DNA of 19,560 nucleotides from positions 1-19,560 of the forward strand of contig CAMPJI010000042.1 of assembly GCA_946886865.1 (NCBI GenBank), given 5' to 3'. A model generated the notes under the pieces. The model was not told the origin of the DNA, did no database searches, and worked only from the letters and a program-made list of their open reading frames with translations. The position numbers and the translations under genes are program-made. Position 1 is the first letter of the stretch, and each line of letters opens with the position of its first letter. Source of the DNA: an uncultured Lysobacterales bacterium (GTDB lineage Bacteria > Pseudomonadota > Gammaproteobacteria > Xanthomonadales > Xanthomonadaceae). Of this stretch, positions 6,159 to 12,791 are shown piece by piece.

Positions 6159-7811
6159 TCAGGTACGGGCGGGCGCAAGCGCTTCGCGTGTCGGCGCGAT
6201 CGCGTTGGCCGGCGGCGCGGACGTCACCTGCAGCCGCGCGAGCGTGTCGTCCAGCGGGGCCGCGATCGCATCGTGCGTGCGCATGTGGCCGACGCGGCGT
6301 GCGGGGTCGTCCAACCCGCCCTGGATCACGAACACGTGCGCGCCCTTCGCCAACCCGCCGGTCTGCGCGCTCAGCACCACGTGGTCGATGCGTGTCAGCC
6401 CCCGCGAATGCGCCAGCAGCGCCAGGCTGGCGCTCATGCGCTCGCTCGCCGCGTCGGGCGTGCGGCCCAGGTCGCGGTCCAGCCGGTGGACGCCGGCGCG
6501 GGCCTGGTCCAGCAGCGGCGACAGTGGAGTCGTCGCATCCGTGCGGGCATCGCGCAGTGGAGTGGCCGCATCGGATGTCCCCGGATCGAGGCCGATGCGA
6601 CGGCCTTCGCCGTCCCGCGCGCGCAAGGGCGGCACGCCGGGATCAACGCGCATCAGCGTGCGGGTCTGGTGCTGGGAATCCTCGAACAGGTCGACGATGC
6701 CGCCGCGGTGCCGCGTGCGCGACAGCCCGTCGCGCGACACCGCCGACCACGCGCCGTCGACATGGCGCGCGCCGTGCCCGTCCAGGTTCCACAGCACGAC
6801 ATCGTCGCCCGATGCGTACAGCCCGGCGGTGGGTGGGTTGCCATGCTCCGGCCGCGGCCGGCCCCACGCGTAGGCGCCGCCTTCGTCCAGCGCGGCGATC
6901 AGCCGCGGCGCCTGGGCCGGTTGCAGGAAGAGGTTCTTCACCGCGGTGTAGTGGTGCGGCAGATCGGGCTGGCCGGGCTGCTGCGCAAGCTGCGTGGGGT
7001 TGACCAACGGATTAGCGACAACCGCGCCCCACGCCTCGGCCAGCGGGCTGCGCGCGTCGGCGTTGCGCAGGGCGATGAGGACTTCGGCGGCGTGCATGGC
7101 GTGTTCGCGGCCGGTTTCCAGGTAGTCACCTTCCTGCGAAAAGATCGAGTCGACGGCTTGGTTCACCGCGGCCACGTCGGCGTACGCTCCGTTATCCATT
7201 CTTGCCAGGATGCGGGGCGTCCACTTGCTGCCGCTCTGGTTCTGCAGCTTGAGGACCGCGGTAGCAAGGCGGACCTGATCGTCGGGTGTGGAAGTCTCGT
7301 AGAGCGTGGTGGCGCGAATCTGAGGTACGACGCCTGACATCAGTCTCTCGACCTGCGCGTTGTCGCGTCCGTGCACGTAGGCGACGCCATCCTCGCTAAC
7401 GAGGTAGGCATTCATCCTGTCCATCAGGACGGCGTCGGGCGGCCGGTATCCATCGGCTTTGATGGCACGACCTGTGCGTGCCAGATCCGAGGTGAATTGA
7501 CGGGCTTGGCTTGGAGTGAGCTCCCAATCTGGGCGGTGCTCGCGCGCCCAGGCTTGGAATTGTTGGACGAGTTCGGTCGCTACAGAGGGGTGCTGCCCGA
7601 GGTCGGTCTGAAGCGTCCCAATAGACAGGCCGCTATTGCCGACCGGTTCCATGCGGTCTCCGCGGATGTTGCCGGCGAAGGAAAGACGGTGGGAGACGTC
7701 TCTACCGCTGAAGCCTCCTTCCGAGCCCATCCCGATTGCGAAATATGCAATGGCGCGTAGCTCTCCGTGGGTCAGGTCGTTGCGGCGGGTTGGCTGGTCT
7801 GTCGGCGTCAT
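6159..7811 (-). CDS. X-T4SS antibacterial effector (X-Tfe): lysozyme-like N-terminus plus XVIPCD
   Basis: A 550-residue protein without a signal peptide. The C-terminal about 120 residues match the XVIPCD, the VirD4-docking domain of Xanthomonadales T4SS effectors: GLTRIDHVVLS near 471, HVFVIQGGLDDPARR near 492-506, then a THDAIAAPLDDT segment. The Gln-rich tail common in this family is missing; the tail is Pro/Ala-rich. The N-terminus has GMGSEGG (E31), then NSGLSIGTLQTDLGQ (about 59-73), a Glu followed by an S-x-G-x-x-Q segment as in lysozyme/transglycosylase-like enzymes, so peptidoglycan cleavage in a rival's periplasm is inferred. Residues about 130-400 are unassigned. The start at 7811 is fixed by AAGGAG 6 bases upstream. 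It follows the lipoprotein gene by 25 bases, consistent with an operon. The 5' half is less GC-rich than the 3' half. Confidence 0.85.
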   Translation of the reverse strand: MTPTDQPTRRNDLTHGELRAIAYFAIGMGSEGGFSGRDVSHRLSFAGNIRGDRMEPVGNSGLSIGTLQTDLGQHPSVATELVQQFQAWAREHRPDWELTPSQARQFTSDLARTGRAIKADGYRPPDAVLMDRMNAYLVSEDGVAYVHGRDNAQVERLMSGVVPQIRATTLYETSTPDDQVRLATAVLKLQNQSGSKWTPRILARMDNGAYADVAAVNQAVDSIFSQEGDYLETGREHAMHAAEVLIALRNADARSPLAEAWGAVVANPLVNPTQLAQQPGQPDLPHHYTAVKNLFLQPAQAPRLIAALDEGGAYAWGRPRPEHGNPPTAGLYASGDDVVLWNLDGHGARHVDGAWSAVSRDGLSRTRHRGGIVDLFEDSQHQTRTLMRVDPGVPPLRARDGEGRRIGLDPGTSDAATPLRDARTDATTPLSPLLDQARAGVHRLDRDLGRTPDAASERMSASLALLAHSRGLTRIDHVVLSAQTGGLAKGAHVFVIQGGLDDPARRVGHMRTHDAIAAPLDDTLARLQVTSAPPANAIAPTREALAPART

Positions 7812-7817
7812 CCTTGA

Positions 7818-7823
7818 CTCCTT
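7818..7823 (-). promoter_or_regulatory. Ribosome-binding site setting the effector start
   Basis: AAGGAG on the minus strand, 6 bases before the ATG at 7811. It favours this start over the longer in-frame ATG at 7850, which would overlap the end of the lipoprotein gene and adds 13 residues that do not look conserved. Confidence 0.8.
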
Positions 7824-7836
7824 GATTGTTGAGCGG

Positions 7837-8301
7837 CTAGTCCATGTCATCCAGACATGTGGTGGAAGCGGAATCCGTGCGTGCCACGTCGTCGCGCTGC
7901 AGCGTCAGATAGCGCTCGTAGTCGCTTCCGACACGCTGGAACCACTCCAGCGAACCGTCCTTCAAGACGAAGTAGTCCGTCCATGCGCCGAACTCGGGGC
8001 ACGCAACAACTGCGCCCTCGGGCGCCAGCGTGCAGAAGCGCGCCTCAAGCCGATTGCCACGGACACGTCCTTCCACGTGACCGGCCTGGCCCATGCCGCG
8101 ACCGTCGCCGTCATGCCAACTCCCGCGAACAGCGCCGTTGCTTTCCGCCAGCTCGATTCCGGCAGTGTGTTGCCAACCGCATCGCTCGGCATAGGACCAA
8201 TCCCCCGCAAAGTCGGAGGCGGCGGGCGGGGCCGCCGTGGCGCAGGAAGAAGTAAGCGCGGCGCAAGCCAGCGCCATGAGCATCCGTGTCATGCGTGTCA
8301 T
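7837..8301 (-). CDS. Periplasmic lipoprotein, probable immunity protein (X-Tfi) for the adjacent effector
   Basis: A 154-residue protein with a lipoprotein-like signal (MLMALACAALTSSC, acceptor Cys 20; the -3 residue is Thr rather than the usual Leu). The mature domain starts FAGDWSYAERCGW and is rich in Trp, Gly and aromatic strands (GSWHDGDGRG, WTDYFVLKDGSLEWFQRVG), suggesting a small beta-barrel or sandwich. Four further Cys (in ERCGW, ARFCT, VACPEF and TTCLD) could form two disulfides, fitting a periplasmic site. Its place directly upstream of an XVIPCD effector, on the same strand and 25 bases away, is the usual arrangement of X-Tfe/X-Tfi pairs, in which the lipoprotein blocks the toxin in the producer's own periplasm. 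Starts at 8301, 8292 and 8283 are all possible; all keep the signal peptide. Function is inferred from position. Confidence 0.75.
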   Translation of the reverse strand: MTRMTRMLMALACAALTSSCATAAPPAASDFAGDWSYAERCGWQHTAGIELAESNGAVRGSWHDGDGRGMGQAGHVEGRVRGNRLEARFCTLAPEGAVVACPEFGAWTDYFVLKDGSLEWFQRVGSDYERYLTLQRDDVARTDSASTTCLDDMD

Positions 8302-8321
8302 CCGTGATCGAGCGAGTGGGC

Positions 8322-8351
8322 TTTATAGCGGAAGAAGGAAGGGCTTGCCAA
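8322..8351 (-). promoter_or_regulatory. Sigma-70-like promoter of the immunity/effector operon
   Basis: On the minus strand, TTGGCA (8351-8346) and TATAAA (8327-8322) are separated by 18 bases. Each matches the sigma-70 consensus at five of six positions. A transcript from here would begin about 10-15 bases before the first ATG at 8301, so the leader is very short and the internal ATG at 8292 (GGA 8 bases upstream) may be used instead. Confidence 0.6.
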
Positions 8352-8395
8352 AGCGGGCGCCACTCCTGACCCGGAAGCGAAGCGGCGCACTTGAT

Positions 8396-8508
8396 CGTCA
8401 TTCCCGTGGCGGCGGCAATCCACGGACTTCGAAACGTTGCGATCACGGGCATGGAGGACCGCCCGAGGGTGGACGGTTCATGGATGGCCGCCTTCGCGGG
8501 AGTGACGG
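8396..8508. repeat. Long imperfect inverted repeat (possible MITE-like element)
   Basis: The left arm at 8396-8422 begins CGTCATTCCCG and ends GGCAATCCA. The right arm at 8482-8508 begins TGGATGGCCGCC and ends CGGGAGTGACGG. The arms are near-complementary with a few mismatches and enclose about 59 bases. The 5'-GTCATTCCCG...ATCCA motif is a type of dispersed repeat seen in many proteobacterial genomes. The gap 8302-8668 otherwise holds the promoter above and the start region of the DUF885 gene, and no further gene is visible. Confidence 0.65.
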
Positions 8509-8668
8509 CCGGGGGGACCCGCCGCCTAGCGCCCGGCTGTATCGGTTGGGCCCGACGTCCCGTCGTTACGGATGTGACCTGTGCCTTCCGGCAGGCTGCA
8601 GGCCACCGGCCCGTGCGGCATGATCGGCGCTCCCGGGGGCGTGGCTCCCGTCTGACCACGGAGTGCCC

Positions 8669-10531
8669 ATGCGCCGCGTTCTTGTCCTCTCCGCTTTGTC
8701 CCTGGCCCTGTTGACCGCCTGCTCGACGGTCCCGCCGACCGCCGCCACCGCGCCGGGTGCCGAGTCCACGCAGGCCGCCGCCACCTCCGAGGACGCGCGC
8801 CTCAACGCGTGGTTCGAGCGCAAGTACGAGGAGGAGCTGCAGTTCAGCCCGATCCAGATGACCTTCCTGGGCCGCAAGGACCGCTATTCCGAAATCGACG
8901 ACATGTCGCGCGAGGCCGCCGACCGCCAGCTGGCGTGGCGCGAGGCCGCCGTCGAGGAGATGCAGTCCACCTTTGACTACGACGCGCTGAGCGATGCCAG
9001 CAAGCTGTCGTGGGACCTGTACGAGTACCAGTTGGATGCGGCCAAGGCCGCGCACCCGTTCGCCGACCACGGCTACCCGTTCGAGCAGATGGGCGGCATG
9101 CAGTCGCAGCTGCCGACCTTCATGATCAACTTCCACAAGGTGGAAGAAGAATCGGATTACACCGCCTACATCGCGCGACTACGCGAGGTGCCGCGCGCGT
9201 TCGGGCAGTTGATGGACCAGGTCAGGCGCTCGGCCGAGCTGGGCATCCGCCCGCCGCGTTTCGCCCATGAAGGCGTGATCGACCAGGGCACGAAGGTCGT
9301 GACCGGTGCGCCGTTCACCGAGGGCGACGACAGCGCGCTGTGGGCCGACGCCCAGGCCAAGGCCGACGCGCTGGTGAAGGCCGGCAAGATCGACGAGGCG
9401 CGCGCCACCGAGTTGAAGGCCGAGGCCCGCGCGGCGCTGGTGGAGGCGGTCAAGCCGGCTTATGCCGACGTCATCGCCTGGTTCAAGGCCGACATGCCCA
9501 AGGCCGCCGTCAACCCGACCGGTGTCGGCAGCCGCCACCCCAACGGTGCGGCGTACTACGCACAGCGGCTGAAGGCGTCCACCACCACCGACCTGACCGC
9601 CGACCAGGTGCACCAGATCGGCCTGGACGAGGTCAAGCGCATCCGCGGCGAGATGGAAGCGCTGAAGGACAAGGTCGGCTTCGAGGGTGACCTGCAGGCG
9701 TTCTTCAAGTTCATCGCCACCGACCCGCAGTTCAAGTACCCCAACACCGACGCCGGCCGGCAGGCCTACATCGACGACGCCACCAAGGCGATCAACACCA
9801 TCAAGCAGCAACTGCCGAACTACTTCGGCTTGCTGCCCAAGGCCGACATCGTGGTCAAGCGCGTGGAGCCGTTCCGCGAAGTCGATGGCGCCGCGCAGCA
9901 CTACTACCCGAGCACGCCGGATGGCAGCCGCCCGGGCGTGTACTACGCGCACCTCTCGGACATGAACGCGATGCCCAAGACCGAACTGGAGGTCATCGCG
10001 TACCACGAGGGCCTGCCGGGCCACCACATGCAGATCGCCATCGCCCAGGAGCTGCAGGGCGTGCCGGAGTTCCGCAAGCAGGCCGGTTTCACCGCATACG
10101 CCGAGGGCTGGGGCCTGTACTCGGAGTGGCTGGCGCGCGAGATGCCCGGCACCTACACCGACCCGTACTCCGAATACGGCCGCCTGACCTCGGAGATGTG
10201 GCGCGCGATCCGCCTGGTGGTCGACACCGGCCTGCACGCCAAGGGTTGGACGCAGGAGCAGGCGGTGGCCTTCATGTCCGAGAACAGCTCGATCCCCAAA
10301 CAGGCGGTGGAAGCGGAGATCCGCCGCTACATCACCTGGCCGGGCCAGGCGACGGCCTACAAGATCGGCATGATCAAGATCCAGGAGCTGCGCGCCAAGG
10401 CCGAGACGGAACTGGGTGACGACTTCGACATCCGCGGCTTCCACGACGCCATCCTTGGCGGCGGCGCCCTGCCGCTGGGCCTGCTGGAGCGCCGCATCGA
10501 CCAGTGGATCGAGGAAGAAAAGCAGGCCTGA
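8669..10531 (+). CDS. DUF885 family lipoprotein (metallopeptidase-like)
   Basis: A 620-residue protein. Residues 1-17 are a lipoprotein signal with the lipobox LTAC. The rest fits the DUF885 family, whose length is about 550-620 residues. The core motif HEGLPGHH (H446-H453) is preceded by a helix and followed by QIAIAQEL, and it is the likely zinc-binding and catalytic centre. Further on, YAEGWGLYSEWLARE supplies a conserved Glu-rich helix, and SVxxE-type residues follow before RYITWPGQATAYKIG. The protein probably sits in the outer membrane or periplasm and cleaves peptides; the substrate is unknown. ATG 8669 is chosen over GTG 8663 because it has GGAG upstream and starts the signal peptide directly. 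The gene is followed by a strong hairpin, so it is probably monocistronic. Confidence 0.85.
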   Translation: MRRVLVLSALSLALLTACSTVPPTAATAPGAESTQAAATSEDARLNAWFERKYEEELQFSPIQMTFLGRKDRYSEIDDMSREAADRQLAWREAAVEEMQSTFDYDALSDASKLSWDLYEYQLDAAKAAHPFADHGYPFEQMGGMQSQLPTFMINFHKVEEESDYTAYIARLREVPRAFGQLMDQVRRSAELGIRPPRFAHEGVIDQGTKVVTGAPFTEGDDSALWADAQAKADALVKAGKIDEARATELKAEARAALVEAVKPAYADVIAWFKADMPKAAVNPTGVGSRHPNGAAYYAQRLKASTTTDLTADQVHQIGLDEVKRIRGEMEALKDKVGFEGDLQAFFKFIATDPQFKYPNTDAGRQAYIDDATKAINTIKQQLPNYFGLLPKADIVVKRVEPFREVDGAAQHYYPSTPDGSRPGVYYAHLSDMNAMPKTELEVIAYHEGLPGHHMQIAIAQELQGVPEFRKQAGFTAYAEGWGLYSEWLAREMPGTYTDPYSEYGRLTSEMWRAIRLVVDTGLHAKGWTQEQAVAFMSENSSIPKQAVEAEIRRYITWPGQATAYKIGMIKIQELRAKAETELGDDFDIRGFHDAILGGGALPLGLLERRIDQWIEEEKQA

Positions 10532-10553
10532 CCGCTGATCGCCAGGTAGTGAC

Positions 10554-10582
10554 GCAGGGCCCGGGTTCGTCCCGGGCCCTGC
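10554..10582 (+). terminator. Strong GC hairpin after the DUF885 gene
   Basis: A perfect 12-bp stem, GCAGGGCCCGGG (10554-10565) and CCCGGGCCCTGC (10571-10582), with a 5-base loop, lies 22 bases after the stop. There is no T-run afterwards, so it may work by stabilising the 3' end or with Rho rather than as a classical terminator. Confidence 0.6.
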
Positions 10583-10747
10583 CGCTTCCGCCTCTGGAGA
10601 TGCCGTTCGTTTGATGGGTGGCTGCAATCCACCAGACAATGAACGCACCCAAGTCGCACCGCACACAATCGCCATATCCGTGACGGATGGGCCGTGCCGG
10701 CCTGCACGCGCCGCCGTTCAATGCGCCCCATGGCTACGCAGGCGGCG

Positions 10748-11464
10748 ATGATCTCCAGCACCGCGTTCTCGCCCGCTTACCAGACGGTGCACGAGGCGGG
10801 CGCAGCGCTTTCCATGCACCGGCACGGTGCACGGTACGTGTCCCTTGTCGTGGCGGGCAGCTATGTCGAAGTGGGCCTGGAGGGTCCGGTGGATTGCATC
10901 CCGGGCGTCGTGGTCATGCATCCCGAGTTCCATGCGCACGGCGACCGCTTCGGTCGCAACGGCGCGCGCACGTTGAATGTCGAGCTGCCCACGTCCGGAA
11001 TCGGCGGTGGCGTGTGCGCGTGGCACGTCGATGACCTGAACGAGGCCAAGGATGTTTTCCTGCGAGCGCCCGGGCACCTCCCCGCGTTGCTTGCTCGCGC
11101 CGCGTTGCTGGAGCGCTCCGCGTTGCCGCCGTGGCAGGTCGCGATGGCGGACGCGGTGCGCGACGGGGATGCGGGGCTGGCTGACATCGCGCGGGACCTG
11201 GGCATCTCGCCGGAGCACGCCAGCCGGGCATTGGCTCGCAGCCACGGCATGTCTCCCCGGGCCTTGCGGCGGGAGGCGCGCTGGCGCCGTGCGCTGCGGC
11301 TGCTGGAGAGTGAGCTGCCGCTTGCAGAAGTCGCAGTCATGGCGGGCTTTTCCGACCAGAGCCACCTCTGTCGCGTGACCCTGATGAATACGGGGTCCAC
11401 GCCGGGGCGTTTGCGACGGAGGATCAAGTGCGTTCAAGACGCCCGGGGGGCGGCTGCGGCCTGA
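10748..11464 (+). CDS. AraC-family transcriptional regulator
   Basis: A 238-residue regulator. The N-terminal half has a cupin-like ligand pocket (LSMHRHGARYVSLVVAGSY, then PGVVVMHPEFHAHGDRF). The C-terminal about 100 residues are a double helix-turn-helix: DIARDLGISPEHASRALARS, then ALRLLESELPLAEVAVMAGF and SDQSHLCRVTLMNTGSTPGR, with the usual AraC second-helix signature. The ligand is unknown. The frame is open to a GTG at 10694, and ATGs at 10721 and 10730 are also possible; 10748 is chosen because AGG lies 5 bases before it and the extra N-terminal residues look unconserved. It lies 30 bases upstream of the secreted HExxH gene on the same strand, so the two may be co-transcribed or the regulator may control it. 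Confidence 0.8.
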   Translation: MISSTAFSPAYQTVHEAGAALSMHRHGARYVSLVVAGSYVEVGLEGPVDCIPGVVVMHPEFHAHGDRFGRNGARTLNVELPTSGIGGGVCAWHVDDLNEAKDVFLRAPGHLPALLARAALLERSALPPWQVAMADAVRDGDAGLADIARDLGISPEHASRALARSHGMSPRALRREARWRRALRLLESELPLAEVAVMAGFSDQSHLCRVTLMNTGSTPGRLRRRIKCVQDARGAAAA

Positions 11465-11494
11465 TAGCGGCCACTCTTCAATGGACCTTGCCCC

Positions 11495-12583
11495 ATGCCA
11501 AACCGGATACGGAAAGGCGCGCGCTGCAGCGTCGCCGTCCTTACCCTTTGTACGACCCTGCTTCTGGGACCCTCGCAGGCACTGGCGGCCACACGCAGCA
11601 GCTCGGAGGCCGCAGGTCGTGCGATGGCCGAAGCCTCCCGCGCAGCCCTGAGCGTGGACATGCCGGCCGCGCTGGACGCACTGACCCAGGTTCCTGCTGA
11701 GCAGTTCGTCGGCAAGGACGCGCGCGTGCGCAACTGCATGATCCAGACTTTCGGATCCGCCGACTCGCCGCCGCCTGTTTCGGGCATCGACGACCCCTTC
11801 GCCCGTGCGGTGGTCGCGGCCTACCGCCGTTACTGGTGGCATGTGCTGCGCCAGCCCGAACGACGGCCGGCGCTGGAAACCCGCCTCGGCGCCGACCTGG
11901 CAGGGCTGTTGGATCGCCCCCCGCCGAAAAACACCGAGGCGGCGCTGGACCGCTTGGTCGAGCGCATCGGTGATGCACTGCGGGAACGCGGCCTGTACGC
12001 GCAACAGGGCCGGACGCCTCCGCTGCACGAGTTGCTGCTGTGGGCCACCCAGCAGCCGCGCGACTACAGCGTGGCCTTGCCAGAAGGCTTCGAGCAGCCC
12101 GTCCGGGTGTTCATCTTGGAGGATTTCCTCAGCAACGGATGGACCCACTATGCCCGCTGCGGCATGCGCGGCCCTGGCGGATGGGCCAATCCCGAGGGGC
12201 TGTACGCGGTTAGGCACCGCTACGACAGCCTCGAGAGCGAGGAATTCCAGGTCAGCTTCCTCGGCCATGAAGCGCAGCATTTCGCCGACGTGCGGCGGTG
12301 GCCCGACATGCCCTCGTGGCAGCTCGAGTACCGCGCCAAGCTGACCCAGCTGGTGCTGGCCGATCAGAGCCTGGCATCGATCCTCGAGACGTTCGTGCGT
12401 ACCCGCACGGACGACCGTTCGCTCCCCCATCCCTATGCGAACTCACGCGTGGTGCGCGACCTCATGGAGGCCCTTGAGTTGACGAGCCCAGCCGATCTCG
12501 CCAGTACGGCGCCCGCAAACATCCGCCGGGTTGCCCGCGAATTGCTGGTCAACGACACGGAGCAGCGCGAACCTCCGAGATGA
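11495..12583 (+). CDS. Secreted HExxH protein, putative metalloprotease of no recognised family
   Basis: A 362-residue protein with a signal peptide (residues 1-31, ending in PSQALA). Residue 258 begins HEAQH, a zinc-binding HExxH motif, with D265 following in HFAD and E278 in QLEYRAKL, 16 residues after the second His, a spacing that suits a gluzincin-type third ligand. The N-terminal 150 residues are helical and Ala/Arg-rich with no known domain. A Trp/Gly-rich stretch (NGWTHYARCGMRGPGGWA) precedes the motif. The protein is probably periplasmic or secreted. I do not recognise the family, so proteolysis is inferred from the motif only. The gene follows the AraC regulator closely. Confidence 0.6.
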   Translation: MPNRIRKGARCSVAVLTLCTTLLLGPSQALAATRSSSEAAGRAMAEASRAALSVDMPAALDALTQVPAEQFVGKDARVRNCMIQTFGSADSPPPVSGIDDPFARAVVAAYRRYWWHVLRQPERRPALETRLGADLAGLLDRPPPKNTEAALDRLVERIGDALRERGLYAQQGRTPPLHELLLWATQQPRDYSVALPEGFEQPVRVFILEDFLSNGWTHYARCGMRGPGGWANPEGLYAVRHRYDSLESEEFQVSFLGHEAQHFADVRRWPDMPSWQLEYRAKLTQLVLADQSLASILETFVRTRTDDRSLPHPYANSRVVRDLMEALELTSPADLASTAPANIRRVARELLVNDTEQREPPR

Positions 12584-12791
12584 GCCTCGCCGTCGAGCGC
12601 GCGCTTGCGACGGTCAACAGATTGCCGTTCCAGCGGTACTCTCGTACCACCGGGACCCGCCGCCCACCACGAGTCGCCAGCGCACGGGACCAACGCGTGA
12701 AGCGACAGTCGGAGGCGCGGGTCTAGGCGGTTGGAGGTGTAACCCGTGCATGGCGGGGCCCATTGTCGCGACCGCGGCAAGGCCGCGTAGC

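Noticed and set aside
5217..7337. A 706-codon plus-strand open frame.
   Set aside because: It crosses the methyltransferase gene in another frame and runs antisense through the effector gene; its Arg/Gly-rich composition is typical of chance frames in high-GC DNA.
9179..10675. A 498-codon minus-strand open frame.
   Set aside because: Antisense to the well-supported DUF885 gene; the product is Val/Leu/Gly/Arg repeats without recognisable domains.
10718..12430. A 570-codon minus-strand open frame.
   Set aside because: It is antisense to the AraC and HExxH genes, both of which have clear domain or motif support and signal peptide; no domain was seen in the antisense product.
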